From Sphingopyxis sp. CCNWLW2 (GTDB taxonomy: Bacteria; Pseudomonadota; Alphaproteobacteria; Sphingomonadales; Sphingomonadaceae): 64,000 nucleotides of DNA. The stretch spans positions 2,314,062-2,378,061 of the forward strand of contig NZ_JBAWKJ010000001.1 of assembly GCF_037095755.1 (NCBI RefSeq). The letters run 5' to 3'. Under the pieces are notes generated by a model, which was given only the letters and a program-made list of their open reading frames with translations, was not told the DNA's origin and ran no database searches. Numbering within the stretch: position 1 is the first letter of the stretch; the number at the start of each line of letters is the position of its first letter. Positions 35,437 to 44,612 of the stretch are shown one piece after another. The position numbers and the translations under genes are program-made.

Positions 35437-35718
35437 GTCCGCTCCCCCTTATCCGTCTTCAGGCGCTTGGCACCCGTTGCTGTCGTCCAGCGGAACCGGA
35501 CGTCGCGCGCCGTTTCCTTGCACCCTTTCCAGTTACGGTCAACATGGACTGAATCCTCTGGCCCCGGAGATGCCGGTCGGCAAGCGCTGGAATGCTGTTG
35601 AAGTTGTAGTCAGCATTGCTTGTAACATGCCTTGGTTCTTTCTATGGTCGGTGGAACAACATGCGCGGCCGAGGCAGATAATTGCTTCAAAAGTTGCCTA
35701 AAATGGGAGATCGCAGAC

Positions 35719-37635
35719 ATGACGCACCGGGCCGCAATCTTTAATTGCAGTGCCACTGCCGCGCTGGCGCTCGCCGTCGCTGCCGCCGGCCCTGCGTCGC
35801 TCTCGCATGCGGCAGGGGGCGAAGAGGCGCCGCCGCCCTTCATTCCCATCGAGCATGTCTATCTCCCGCTTCCCGAAGGCATGCAGCCGCTGTGGCCCAC
35901 CTTTGCCGCCGGCGGGACCGACATCCTGTTCCAGGAGGGCGGGAAGGGCGGCCTCTGGATCATCGGCGTCGACGGCTCGGGCCTCAAATGCATCACCTGC
36001 GATATCCCGGATGCGCCAAAGGTGCGAGGCGGCGGCTTTGCGCATGCCTTCCCGGACGGCAAGCGCATCCTCTATACCGACGGCGTCGCGGCAGCCTCCG
36101 ATCTTCCGGCGCGGCCCAACGGCTGGGTAATCGAATGCGACATATCGATCCGCGCTTGCCCGTCGCCGCGCTTCCTGCCGATCGACATGAGTGGCGATCG
36201 CGGCAAGGCTGCGCTTGCACAGCGCCGCACCTTCCATCTCTCGCCCGACGGCCAGCTCATCGGATGGATGAACGTGCGCTCCGACGCAACGGTGATGGTG
36301 GTTGCGCGTCTCGAGCGGCAGCAGGACAAATATGTCGCCGCCGAACCCCGCGCCGTCAATCCCGCAGGGCCGCGATCGGACACGGACGATGACGCCGACC
36401 GCTGGGAAAATCTGTCGCAGCTCTACGAGCTGAAGAGCTTCACTCCCGACGGCCGTGCGATCATTGCCGTCGGTACGCCGCAGGGTAATGTCGACATCCT
36501 GCGGGTCGAGCTTGCTGACGGGCACACCACGCGCCTCACGGCCCATAGCGACTGGGACGAGGACAGTTCCTTCTCGCCCGACCAGAAGCTGCTTGTGGTC
36601 AATGGCTGGCGCAGTCAGCACCGGCTCGACGCGCTTGCCTGGATCCCCGAGATCCGGGGCTTTACCGGGCTCATGACCGGCGCCGCGATCGCGCCCTATT
36701 ATGTATCGACCTGGGAGGGCTTTCAGTGCGATCTTTCGCCCTGGCTCCTCGCCGCGCGGGGCGATGAGGGAGGGCGCCTGCTCGGCCAGCCGCTCGACGT
36801 ATATGGCAAACCCGGCTTCAGCGCCGCGAACAATCTCCACGGCCAGCGTGTCTGGAGCCCGGACAGCCGGATGGTCATCCTCCAGGAACGTACACGCACC
36901 CGTGGTATCTTCTCGCCCAACCGCATCGCCATCGCGCGGCTCGACCGCGAGCCCGGCAAGCCGGTCGTGCCGGTCGCGTCTAGCGTCGGAGACTGGGCAG
37001 TGCCTGCGGGCCTCTACGAGGGGCCGCACGCGCGCGACCGCACCGCTGAGGTCAAGGGTCGCGGGGGCGGCACTGCCACGGTCGAATATAGGGGAACGCT
37101 CGGCGGCGGCGCGGCCTCGACCTCGGTCCGCTTCGACCGCTTTACCGATGACGGCCTGACGTTCATCTCCGGCACCATGTCCGGCGCTGCGGGCGTGAAG
37201 GGAGAGGGCGAGCGGCGCGCCTGGCGTCTGCTCGCCGACGTCGAGGTGACAGGCCGTCACACCGGGCGTCTCGATATGGATCTGACCATCGACAATGGCG
37301 CAAAGCCGCTTCCGCACATGACCGGCCGGCTGACGGCCAGCTATGACGGTAAGGCGGCGCCGCCGCTTCCCGAACTCGGCCCCTGTTATGATCGCCAGCC
37401 TGTCGCGGCGCCCTTGCGTCTGCGGCTCGCGCCCGTCGGCAAGACTTATGTCGCGACCGTTACCGCCGACGTGTCGGGCGACGTGCGACCCGTGAAGGGG
37501 GCGCTGGTCCGTATCGGGGCCACGACGGTCCGCACGGATGCTGCGGGCAAGGCAAAGTTGCCCGCTGGCGCGCGGGGTGAAGCCCGGGCCAGCGCTGGGG
37601 ACACATTTCTTCCCGCGACGGCGGAGCTTCGCTGA
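35719..37635 (+). CDS. Exported TolB-like beta-propeller protein (PD40 repeats)
   Basis: The protein has 638 residues from ATG 35719, which follows GGGAG and begins the signal peptide (ATAALALAVAAAGPASLSHA). WD40-like PD40 repeats are seen: MQPLWPTFAAGGTDILFQEG, RRTFHLSPDGQLIGWM, SFSPDQKLLVVNG and VWSPDSRMVILQE. The last 170 residues are beta-rich, perhaps Ig-like. No catalytic hydrolase domain follows, unlike S9 peptidases, so it is more likely a binding or scaffold protein in the periplasm. A frame from 35632 adds a non-signal stretch. Neighbours give no clear pathway. Confidence 0.7.
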   Translation: MTHRAAIFNCSATAALALAVAAAGPASLSHAAGGEEAPPPFIPIEHVYLPLPEGMQPLWPTFAAGGTDILFQEGGKGGLWIIGVDGSGLKCITCDIPDAPKVRGGGFAHAFPDGKRILYTDGVAAASDLPARPNGWVIECDISIRACPSPRFLPIDMSGDRGKAALAQRRTFHLSPDGQLIGWMNVRSDATVMVVARLERQQDKYVAAEPRAVNPAGPRSDTDDDADRWENLSQLYELKSFTPDGRAIIAVGTPQGNVDILRVELADGHTTRLTAHSDWDEDSSFSPDQKLLVVNGWRSQHRLDALAWIPEIRGFTGLMTGAAIAPYYVSTWEGFQCDLSPWLLAARGDEGGRLLGQPLDVYGKPGFSAANNLHGQRVWSPDSRMVILQERTRTRGIFSPNRIAIARLDREPGKPVVPVASSVGDWAVPAGLYEGPHARDRTAEVKGRGGGTATVEYRGTLGGGAASTSVRFDRFTDDGLTFISGTMSGAAGVKGEGERRAWRLLADVEVTGRHTGRLDMDLTIDNGAKPLPHMTGRLTASYDGKAAPPLPELGPCYDRQPVAAPLRLRLAPVGKTYVATVTADVSGDVRPVKGALVRIGATTVRTDAAGKAKLPAGARGEARASAGDTFLPATAELR

Positions 37636-38098
37636 GCCGGTTGGTGCTGCATCTTGTAACGGATCCCGAAAACCCGTGAGCTGAAAACCTCGCTATGCGG
37701 GTATTTGGGCCAAACGGTTTCTTGGCGGCTTCGCGCCTCGATTCGGTCGTTGCACTGTTCTCCGGAGTTGCTTCAAAGCTGCCATTTGCGTCTGTGCGAA
37801 ACTCCAGGTCCCGGTTGAAAATTCGGCAAAGGCGCGAGATGTGCGGCTTTGCTCATGCTACCAAGTTTTGAGTGCGGCGCGATGGTTTTCGGCTCAGCGA
37901 GACTTCCCTTGGTCGGCTGATGGTGCCTCCGAAGGAGAATGTACCGATGATCGAGATGCTGAGTAGGGATCGCTTCGCTCAGGCACTCAAGAGTAGCTGT
38001 CGAACCCAGCTTGGCTTCTACGTCCGGCTATCTATTTATAACGGTCGGTAGCTCTTCTTCTCACCACAACAGAACTCACGCTCCATAAAGGAAAACAC
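37636..38098. other. Left edge of a lower-GC island, intergenic
   Basis: There is no clear gene over 463 bases, and GC drops from here on. One small frame, 37947-38051 (+), encodes 34 residues (MIEMLSRDRFAQALKSSC, then RTQLGFYVRLSIYNGR) behind GAAGGAG; without a known relative it is recorded only as a possibility. Confidence 0.4.
37947..38051 (+). CDS. Possible small protein, 34 aa
   Basis: The ATG at 37947 is preceded by GAAGGAG nine bases upstream. The product is basic, has no signal peptide and ends just before the HNH gene leader. It could be a leader peptide or chance. I do not recognise it. Confidence 0.2.
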   Translation: MIEMLSRDRFAQALKSSCRTQLGFYVRLSIYNGR

Positions 38099-39118
38099 AT
38101 GGCGTCCGAGGATCGCTTCAAACAGGCTGTGGTCGCCACACTGGCAAAACGCGCAGCGAACATCTGTTCGAATCCCGATTGCCAAGCGATCACCAGCGGT
38201 CCTTCAAACGAACCCTCCAAGGCGGTCAATGTTGGCGAGGCGGCGCATATCTACGGCGCTAATCTAGGCTCGGCACGCCATGATCCGGATATGGCGTCGG
38301 CGGATCGGGCTTCGATTACTAATGCCATCTGGTTATGCGGAAATTGCCACAAGCTCGTTGACGACGATCCTAACAGATATCCGGCCGGCCTGCTCTTTGA
38401 ATGGCAGCGGGCACATGAGCGCCACGTTTCCAGAGAGATCGGTAAGGTCGGCGCAGCGCTACGGCGGCGATATGAAGTGCGGCATTTGGAAGAATTCGGG
38501 AAACTGAGCTATCTCGCCGAGCGCCTGATCCTCGAAAAGAATGCGCAATGGGAATATCAGCTCATCGGTGAAGTCCTGCGTTTTGAGATGGCGCCCGTGT
38601 TGCAACGTTGGGACGCCTTGCGCCGCGGGCTTTATGTGAAACCTAAGACCCATATCTCGCTCCGCGAAATGGGGCCATGGTTTGCCAACCGAATGAGCGA
38701 GGCACGCAAGATTAGTGCCGCCTTTTGCCAGCTCACGAACCACGAGTTCGAACGGGCTTGGGGAGCGCCTGGCGTCCCGGGCGACGATGCGTTGATCGTT
38801 GCGACCTGCCGGCTGTTTGCTGAAATGTGCACGAGCGCGCTGATATGGGAAGAGCAGGTCCGATTTGTCTCGACACACGAGGAATTCGTTCCGGTAGTCG
38901 ACCTGCTTCCTGGTGTCATCGGCAGTGTGATTGATGAGGCAGCGAAGCTTCCGAAATTCATGGCCGAGACCTTCGGCAGCGGGACGGCCTCAGGCGTACA
39001 CACGCTCGACCTAGTTTTAACCTTGCGTGACGGGTGGGGCGACGAGGTTGGGGCGGCGATGGACCGCGCGTCGACGAAAATCATCGCTGGCGTGGAGGCC
39101 GGAGAAATAGTCTATTAG
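38099..39118 (+). CDS. HNH endonuclease domain fused to an unknown C-terminal domain
   Basis: The protein has 339 residues. The HNH fold sits at about 20-90: Cys23 and Cys28 (NICSNPDCQ), His50 (VGEAAHIYG), Asn75 (ITNAIWL), and Cys80, Cys83 and His84 (CGNCHKLVD). This gives a zinc-stabilised beta-beta-alpha metal site. The remaining 230 residues are helical (ALRRRYEVRHLEEFGKLSYL and on) and match nothing I know; they could be a sensor that switches the nuclease. Size and N-terminal HNH recall effectors of anti-phage systems, but I see no SAVED signature. GC is lower than the flanks and it opens the island, consistent with horizontal gain. Confidence 0.7.
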   Translation: MASEDRFKQAVVATLAKRAANICSNPDCQAITSGPSNEPSKAVNVGEAAHIYGANLGSARHDPDMASADRASITNAIWLCGNCHKLVDDDPNRYPAGLLFEWQRAHERHVSREIGKVGAALRRRYEVRHLEEFGKLSYLAERLILEKNAQWEYQLIGEVLRFEMAPVLQRWDALRRGLYVKPKTHISLREMGPWFANRMSEARKISAAFCQLTNHEFERAWGAPGVPGDDALIVATCRLFAEMCTSALIWEEQVRFVSTHEEFVPVVDLLPGVIGSVIDEAAKLPKFMAETFGSGTASGVHTLDLVLTLRDGWGDEVGAAMDRASTKIIAGVEAGEIVY

Positions 39119-39235
39119 GGGACCACGCAGGCTGAATGTTTGGCGCGCCGGTCTTGGCCAGCGGGTTCGTCGGCGAAGAGCCGTAGGACCGCCCGGCTGC
39201 CGTGCAAGATTGGCTGGACGTTCATTTTTCATCCT

Positions 39236-39892
39236 CTACGACTGAATGGAGTCCGGTGCCGCAGCCACCCACGGTGGCTCAGGCGATGTGTCATTAACCG
39301 GCTTGGTTTGAATCGCCGTCCAGAAGAGACTGACTGCATCCGCATACTCTTGAAGGCGTTCGTCACCGATCGAAAGTTCGTCGGCACACTCAACAACAGC
39401 AGGGCCACTCAGATCCGTCGGAAGATTACGCCAGAGACTGGGCGCTAGCTCGAACAGTTTTACGGCGGACGGACCGTCGCCATGGCGTACTACGTTCCCC
39501 ACCAGCGCCGCTTCCTTCATCACCGAGCCGCCGGGAATGTCGTCGAGCCTTACGCCGCGAATTGCTTGCAGATGAGTATCGAGGGTTTCGAGCGGTGATC
39601 GCTTGATCGCCACGGCGAGATTATCATTCCCATTCTTTTCGGCAGCGCATTGGCGCAGCCAGCGGCGGAACCCACTTTCCCACAACGACTGGATTGCGAG
39701 CGCCAAATGATTGTTGAGCATAGAAAGCGCGAGCAGGACCCGCAAATTATGGGAACCGAAAGCCTCCTCGCTGATCAGCTTTTCTGCAATCGCGTTGCTA
39801 GCATGGTTGAGTATAAACTCATGAAAATAGGCAAACTCGAGCGAATAGCGGTTCGCCTCAAGATCGGCTTGCATCGCTTCCCAATTATCCAT
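39236..39892 (-). CDS. Unknown helical protein (218 aa)
   Basis: This soluble, mostly helical protein starts MDNWEAMQADLEANRYSLEF. I do not recognise it. VVRHGDGPSAVKLFEL near residue 140 resembles a motif seen in many small unknown proteins of defence islands, but the spacing does not fit the R-x4-6-H of HEPN RNases. It is convergent with the HNH gene and sits alone on its strand. No signal peptide or membrane helix is present. Role unknown. Confidence 0.55.
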   Translation of the reverse strand: MDNWEAMQADLEANRYSLEFAYFHEFILNHASNAIAEKLISEEAFGSHNLRVLLALSMLNNHLALAIQSLWESGFRRWLRQCAAEKNGNDNLAVAIKRSPLETLDTHLQAIRGVRLDDIPGGSVMKEAALVGNVVRHGDGPSAVKLFELAPSLWRNLPTDLSGPAVVECADELSIGDERLQEYADAVSLFWTAIQTKPVNDTSPEPPWVAAAPDSIQS

Positions 39893-40148
39893 CCGCTGCC
39901 GCTTTCCTGTCGGTCGTGAGCTGAGTCGGCAGAGAGTAGGTCCCGCCGACGTAAAGTGTAAGCGATCAAGTGCTAGCTTTGAAGCTAGCGGATCCGAGGC
40001 GACAAGAACTGCCTGTTAAGAAGTGCCTACACTGACTGTTGATAGGTCGAGGGTCACGGCGCTGTCGGCGCGTTTCCGGAAATCACATTGTGCGCTTGCC
40101 GATTGATCGTATCGGCACTAATTCCGCCAAAAATAGGGGGATAAAATT
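39893..40148. other. Divergent intergenic region with a palindrome
   Basis: This 256-base spacer lies between two divergently transcribed island genes. It holds GCTAGCTT-TG-AAGCTAGC (39972-39989), a perfect 8-bp inverted repeat that could be an operator. The ribosome site AGGGGGA of the next gene lies at its right end. Confidence 0.4.
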
Positions 40149-41114
40149 GTGGTTTATACTCGGAATGCACGAGACGTATTGTTTTTCGATATGCACATAG
40201 AACGTCGAGCAAAACACGCTCCATTCCCCTCGATGAATCGCATCGCTGACCTGTTGGTCGCGGCAGCGGCGGATGACAATTTTCCGCTCAAGGAATTCGA
40301 AAAGGGCGAAGTCACGTATATCATCAAAAAGGCGGTAAAGGACGAAAGTGATCACACCCTTTCGATCTTGCTGGAGTCGGCTGATAAGAACGCGCCGAAC
40401 ACGCGGTACGTAAACCATGCAGCCAAAACCAAGCGCGATTTCGATAAGCAGAAGGATGAAGGAGGCGGTCACAGTGCGCATATCGTAATTTCGCTTACCA
40501 GCGAAAAGTCGGGTGATAACGTGTATGTCTGCCTCATGGAAAAAGCACCGAGCTTCCCAGAGCACCGCGTCAAATCGGTCCTAAACGCAGCCATTCGCGT
40601 TAAGTGTAAGGAAGAAAACCACTTTCTGTACACGAGGCCGGGCGGGTCGAAAAAGGAGATCGCATACGTCCCTCACCTGGAGTTCAAGGGCCATCTTTCA
40701 GACGCGCTGCAGTCTGATTTGGAGGCCGGCGTGATTAATAGCCTTACGCTGATCGAACCTGACACTGCGAAGCCATTAGGTCAGAGCAAGTTTTTCTCCG
40801 GCGTGGAGAAACAAATGAAAGTAAAAATGGTGCGGAAGCCAGGTACGGGCAATGTGCTTTCGGCAATAAAAGCAGCAGCGAAATCTCAGTCGAGCGACTA
40901 CTCGCGGATTAGGATTAGCTTTAAACCCGAAGACGGGGGCCAGTCGACGCACGTCGACCTAAGCACCGATACGGGGCAATTGGTCAGTGATGGCTATATA
41001 AAAACTAGGCATTTTGGTGGCATCACGCCATCGATCAAAACTACCGCGGTTGACGATTTCGTTGCGCATCTCGTGAGCCGGATGAAGAGTGACTTGTTCA
41101 AGGAACGGTCTTGA
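40149..41114 (+). CDS. Unknown cytosolic protein, first gene of a two-gene low-GC cassette
   Basis: The protein has 321 residues from GTG 40149 (AGGGGGA seven bases upstream); ATG 40191 is an alternative start. The family is not recognised. The sequence is rich in Lys, Asp and Ser, with IEFxxGHLSDAL-like and YIKTRHFGG segments and no signal or membrane helix. Codon use and GC (about 50%) differ sharply from the 65% flanks. It overlaps the next gene by four bases (TTGA), and that gene encodes a membrane protein. The pairing of one soluble and one small membrane protein resembles the layout of abortive-infection systems such as Kiwa, but I see no homology to KwaA or KwaB. Confidence 0.6.
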   Translation: MVYTRNARDVLFFDMHIERRAKHAPFPSMNRIADLLVAAAADDNFPLKEFEKGEVTYIIKKAVKDESDHTLSILLESADKNAPNTRYVNHAAKTKRDFDKQKDEGGGHSAHIVISLTSEKSGDNVYVCLMEKAPSFPEHRVKSVLNAAIRVKCKEENHFLYTRPGGSKKEIAYVPHLEFKGHLSDALQSDLEAGVINSLTLIEPDTAKPLGQSKFFSGVEKQMKVKMVRKPGTGNVLSAIKAAAKSQSSDYSRIRISFKPEDGGQSTHVDLSTDTGQLVSDGYIKTRHFGGITPSIKTTAVDDFVAHLVSRMKSDLFKERS

Positions 41115-41710
41115 GTATAGTTTATCAGCTAACGCGTCCGTTCGCTTATCTCACGGTTGAAGGCCCCAGTTTAGGGGTGTATCGACTGTGGGGTCCGCTT
41201 TGTCTTGGCGCGACTACTGCGACGGTAGTGTGGCTCCTGCCCGTCGGCATAAATGCGGTCGGCAGCGATTCTTTTTCTTCTTTTTTGGTGCAACTTTTTG
41301 CGACGTTGCCCGGGTTTTATATCGCGGCTCTGGCTGCGATAGTGGCATTTCAAGGTGGTGATCTGGACAAAGACATGCCAGGTACGACGGCAGTTATAAC
41401 AGCGAACAACGACACTTCGCGGGTAGAAATCACATTTCGCGTTTTTTTGTGTTACCTGTTTTCTTATCTAACCGCGCTATCTCTTGCGGGTTTTGGAATC
41501 TGCGTAATTGGCTCGCTATTAGTACCCAGCGTGGAAAGCCTCTTCTCCCGGTCGGTCGAGGCCCTTCAATGGGTCGAGCTTGGGTATGTGTTCATTCTGT
41601 CCGTTGTAACTTTTGGTGTGATCCTGTGTACGATCCAGGGGCTGTATTTTCTTGCCGAACGAGTTCACCAAACGCTTCTTGACGATCCTTCTGCTCCCCC
41701 CAGTCAGTAG
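41111..41710 (+). CDS. Small multi-pass membrane protein, second gene of the cassette
   Basis: The protein has 199 residues with four likely membrane helices: around 25-50 (LCLGATTATVVWLLPVGI), 60-85 (LVQLFATLPGFYIAALAAIV), 110-140 (FLCYLFSYLTALSLAGFGIC) and 155-185 (ELGYVFILSVVTFGVILCTI). It begins with TTG in a TTGA overlap with the stop of the upstream gene, so the two products are translated together. Family not recognised. In two-gene defence cassettes such a protein typically acts as the membrane effector; that is inference from layout only. Confidence 0.6.
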   Translation: MSIVYQLTRPFAYLTVEGPSLGVYRLWGPLCLGATTATVVWLLPVGINAVGSDSFSSFLVQLFATLPGFYIAALAAIVAFQGGDLDKDMPGTTAVITANNDTSRVEITFRVFLCYLFSYLTALSLAGFGICVIGSLLVPSVESLFSRSVEALQWVELGYVFILSVVTFGVILCTIQGLYFLAERVHQTLLDDPSAPPSQ

Positions 41711-41773
41711 CAAAATAGCGGCGGGTTGGTTATCGCGGTAGCCGGCTTAGGGATGGCGGTCGGGGAGACGGCG

Positions 41774-42304
41774 ATGCACGACTTTGCAAATTGGCTGCGG
41801 TCCAATGAATCATTGTCCGGGTGGGCCCAATTCTTGGGTGCCATGATAGCTCTGATAGTCACATATCGATTGGCAAGTCTGCCACATCGGTACAGGGACA
41901 GGCAGCTCGAAGCGTCTGCAAGCCGGCTATTGCTCAATGGCTACGAAGCACTTGAAAGCTTCCATCGGACGTCAGCCCATTTCCTTCCGCGCGCGATCAA
42001 TCTCCGTGCTGCAGGTCTATCCATGATTGAGGTGGCAAGCGAGATCGACCGCTTCCCTCTATTTGAACTTCGCGACCAAGGCCCCCAATCCGTTGCGCGA
42101 AATCTCGTCGCCGTGGCCATGCTACTGAAACTTACAAATTTGGTTCTCGAAGACCAAGCAGAAATGCTCGGCTTGGAGAGCGCGTCAGAACAAGACCGTG
42201 ATCAAATTCGCGGTATCGTCGAAAATCAAATGAACCTGGTCAGGGATATTATACAGGGGAAGCCCTTGAAACGACCAGATTTTTCATTCGCGGCAAATGG
42301 ATAA
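41774..42304 (+). CDS. Unknown protein with one N-terminal membrane helix
   Basis: The protein has 176 residues. ATG 41774 is preferred (GGGGAGA six bases upstream); a longer frame from TTG 41726 lacks a ribosome site. A single helix (about 12-35: GWAQFLGAMIALIVTYRLAS) is followed by a soluble helical part. It lies 63 bases after the two-gene cassette on the same strand, so it may be a third member. Topology resembles small bacterial membrane-tethered accessory proteins. Function unknown. Confidence 0.5.
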   Translation: MHDFANWLRSNESLSGWAQFLGAMIALIVTYRLASLPHRYRDRQLEASASRLLLNGYEALESFHRTSAHFLPRAINLRAAGLSMIEVASEIDRFPLFELRDQGPQSVARNLVAVAMLLKLTNLVLEDQAEMLGLESASEQDRDQIRGIVENQMNLVRDIIQGKPLKRPDFSFAANG

Positions 42305-42687
42305 AATGGCATCCAAACCTAGTCGGGTTGTCCGCAGTATCAACTAGACTGCATGCCTCAATCTGACCATCGCCGTTGGTGTCGCAAAATCTGCAACGTC
42401 CGGTGCGGGGCGAAAAATTGGTGATTGGCCGCTTCGTCGTCCGCGCCTTGACGGCGTCGCCTCTTCTCGCTTTCGCTCCAGAGCAGACCGATTGAATCGG
42501 CCATCGGCCAGCTGCTGCTCGACGCTAAGAGGCGCGTATTGGCCGTCCGCAATGTTGGCTCCGTCTCCGGGCGCTGCCGAGAGCATCGAACGATCATCCG
42601 CTGACAAAGCCTAAGCTTACATTTGCATTTTCAGTTGACAAAATTTCATATTTGCCCAATCGTGCCTTTCAGCAAAGGGAGCCATTC
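42305..42687. other. Intergenic spacer in the island
   Basis: These 383 bases hold no gene I can support. A minus-strand frame at 42344-42607 (87 codons, Arg/Ala-rich) has no recognisable family and reads like a decayed fragment. AT-rich sequence at 42610-42660 may carry the promoter of the next gene. Confidence 0.35.
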
Positions 42688-43284
42688 ATGACGCCTTGGG
42701 ATCATCATCCATCGTTATCTCGTGACCGACTGATCGCCATCGCCCAGATGATTGTACGCGGTCGCAATCTGGCGCTCGATCGCTACGATCCTGAGATTGG
42801 GTGCACGGGCTGGACCCTGGGTTGCGAAGCTTTTGCTTTCCAGAAGCACCAGATCATTCATGCGGCGGCATACGATGCCGATTGGCTCGAGATTCTCGAT
42901 CCGAGCATGCAGTTCGTGTTTAGCATTGGCGGCGTTCCGGCGCGCTTCTATCGCGGCGAGCCCGAAGATCCCAATTCTCGCACGCTCAAGCAGACCTTCT
43001 CGGAACTTCAGCAGCTTAGCCTCTTCAGCGCAGAAGAATTGATAAAGTTGACCACCGAACCATTGTATCGCTTCGCTGTCGAAACGGATTTCGACGGTTC
43101 GATTAGTGCGATCAGTTTCGTCATTCTGGGCGGGGAAACGGCTGTTCTGACTTGGTCTATTCCGCTGGACGAATCGGTGACGGCGCTTGCATCACTCTGG
43201 ACCGAGAAGGAAGAAGGCGTCGAGTTGCCCGCGCCGGTCGTTGGGCTTCCGGTGGAAAGAAAGAAGCGCGACGCTTCGGATTGA
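42688..43284 (+). CDS. Unknown protein paired with the XRE-ImmA/IrrE gene
   Basis: The protein has 198 residues; ATG 42688 follows AAAGGGAG. The sequence (SRDRLIAIAQMIVRGRNLAL, GCTGWTLGCEAFAFQKHQII) belongs to no family I know. It ends 51 bases before an HTH-peptidase gene on the same strand, and the two probably share a transcript. In that setting it may be the substrate or partner controlled by the peptidase, as in ImmR/ImmA-type modules and some toxin-antitoxin pairs. Confidence 0.55.
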   Translation: MTPWDHHPSLSRDRLIAIAQMIVRGRNLALDRYDPEIGCTGWTLGCEAFAFQKHQIIHAAAYDADWLEILDPSMQFVFSIGGVPARFYRGEPEDPNSRTLKQTFSELQQLSLFSAEELIKLTTEPLYRFAVETDFDGSISAISFVILGGETAVLTWSIPLDESVTALASLWTEKEEGVELPAPVVGLPVERKKRDASD

Positions 43285-43335
43285 TCAATTCAATAATTCA
43301 AGCCAGCACGAAAATAGTCGGCAGGCGGGGTCGAT

Positions 43336-44448
43336 ATGGAATCAAAGCCGAAAATCGCCGGCGAGCAGCTACGTCTAGCGCGTCTAGCGCATGGCTATTC
43401 GCTCGAAGAGGTGGGCGCGCTGATCGGGGCGACCCGTCAATTCATCCATCAGCTCGAGACGGGCTCGCGGTCGGCATCCGAGGAAACGGTCGTGGCGCTA
43501 GCCGATGTCCTTGGCGTTACTCCCATTTTCTTATCCGAGCCGATTCCTTCCACGGTCCGGCCCGAGCAGTGCCATTTCAGGGGGCACATCACCCGGCCTG
43601 CCTCCGTGACGAGCCAGGTTCTGGCTCGCGGAACCCTCCTTGATCGCTTCGTGGCGGCGATGGAGCTCCATGTTGACCTGCCTGAAGTGTCTTTTCCTGA
43701 CATGCCTGCAGTCAGTTCGGAGCAGATCGAGGTCGCCGCCGAAGAGGCGCGGCGTCACTGGGGTTTGGGCACGACGGCGCCCGTCACGAGTATGATGCGC
43801 GTTGTGGAGAACGCCGGCGCGATCGTGACCTATTTTGGGGACTTGTCGGATCGCGTCGATGCATTTTCCATGGATCGGCGACGTCCGATCATTGTGCGCA
43901 GCTCGTTGAAAGAAAGTCTCTGCCGCCAGCGCTTTGATTTTGCGCATGAGTGTGGGCATCTGATCATGCATCGCGGCCTTCAGACGGGAGATCGCGAGAC
44001 CGAAGGGCAGGCCCATCGGTTTGCAAGCGCCTTCCTTTTTCCACGAGGCGCGTTCCTTCGCGAATTTCCTCGCAACAGCTCGATCAACTGGCGCGCACTT
44101 TACGATCTGAAGTTGCGCTGGAAGATGTCGGTGCGAGCTATAGTGCGGCGCGCTTACGATCTTAAGGTCCTAAATCCGGCGCAATACAGGACGGCGAATA
44201 TCCATTTAGTGAAGTCCGGCCAAGCGAAGATCGAGCGCTTTGACGATGATGGCAGTCTCCCCGTCGAACAGCCCGAGCTTCTGGTCTCCGCGGTCGATGT
44301 CCTTGATCGCGCTGTATTCGGCGGAGCAGCGGCGGTCGGTGAGGAGGTGGGGTTACAGCGTCCCATGCTCGAGCTGATCACCGGAACAGGGATATCGTCT
44401 CCCGATCAGCCCTTCGATAACGAAAACGTTGTCAGGCTGCGGCGCTAG
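43336..44448 (+). CDS. XRE-type HTH plus ImmA/IrrE metallopeptidase
   Basis: The protein has 370 residues. The HTH (about 8-65) reads GEQLRLARLAHGYSLEEVGA, then TRQFIHQLETGSRSASEETV. The peptidase follows, with zinc site HECGH at 204-208 (FDFAHECGHLIMH) and downstream Glu in DRETEGQAHRFASAFLFP. Such fusions bind DNA and cleave a repressor or partner in response to stress, in mobile elements and defence modules. The target may be the product of the gene just upstream. Start ATG 43336 lies at the end of GGCGGGG; the HTH begins close to residue 1, which supports it. Confidence 0.85.
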   Translation: MESKPKIAGEQLRLARLAHGYSLEEVGALIGATRQFIHQLETGSRSASEETVVALADVLGVTPIFLSEPIPSTVRPEQCHFRGHITRPASVTSQVLARGTLLDRFVAAMELHVDLPEVSFPDMPAVSSEQIEVAAEEARRHWGLGTTAPVTSMMRVVENAGAIVTYFGDLSDRVDAFSMDRRRPIIVRSSLKESLCRQRFDFAHECGHLIMHRGLQTGDRETEGQAHRFASAFLFPRGAFLREFPRNSSINWRALYDLKLRWKMSVRAIVRRAYDLKVLNPAQYRTANIHLVKSGQAKIERFDDDGSLPVEQPELLVSAVDVLDRAVFGGAAAVGEEVGLQRPMLELITGTGISSPDQPFDNENVVRLRR

Positions 44449-44612
44449 ACCAGTGATTGCTGGTTGCTCGGCGTTGTGTAATACTTGGGCATCTCACTTT
44501 GTCATCGCAGCACCGGGCTCAATCTCAGTTAGTCTGAATCGACGTCCAAAACTTGACGGTCCGGAATCAGCCAGTTGCGATCAACAGCCCATCAGCCTTA
44601 ATCGCGTTCCCA

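Noticed and set aside
35698..37317. 539-codon frame antisense to the TolB-like gene
   Set aside because: The sense strand has signal peptide and PD40 repeats; the antisense frame lacks any feature.
39236..39892. HEPN RNase assignment for the 218-residue island protein
   Set aside because: The VVRHGDG segment has Arg directly followed by His, not the R-x4-6-H spacing.
40149..41710. Identification of the two-gene cassette as Kiwa
   Set aside because: Only the layout (one membrane and one soluble protein) is similar; gene order and sequence do not match what I know of KwaA and KwaB.
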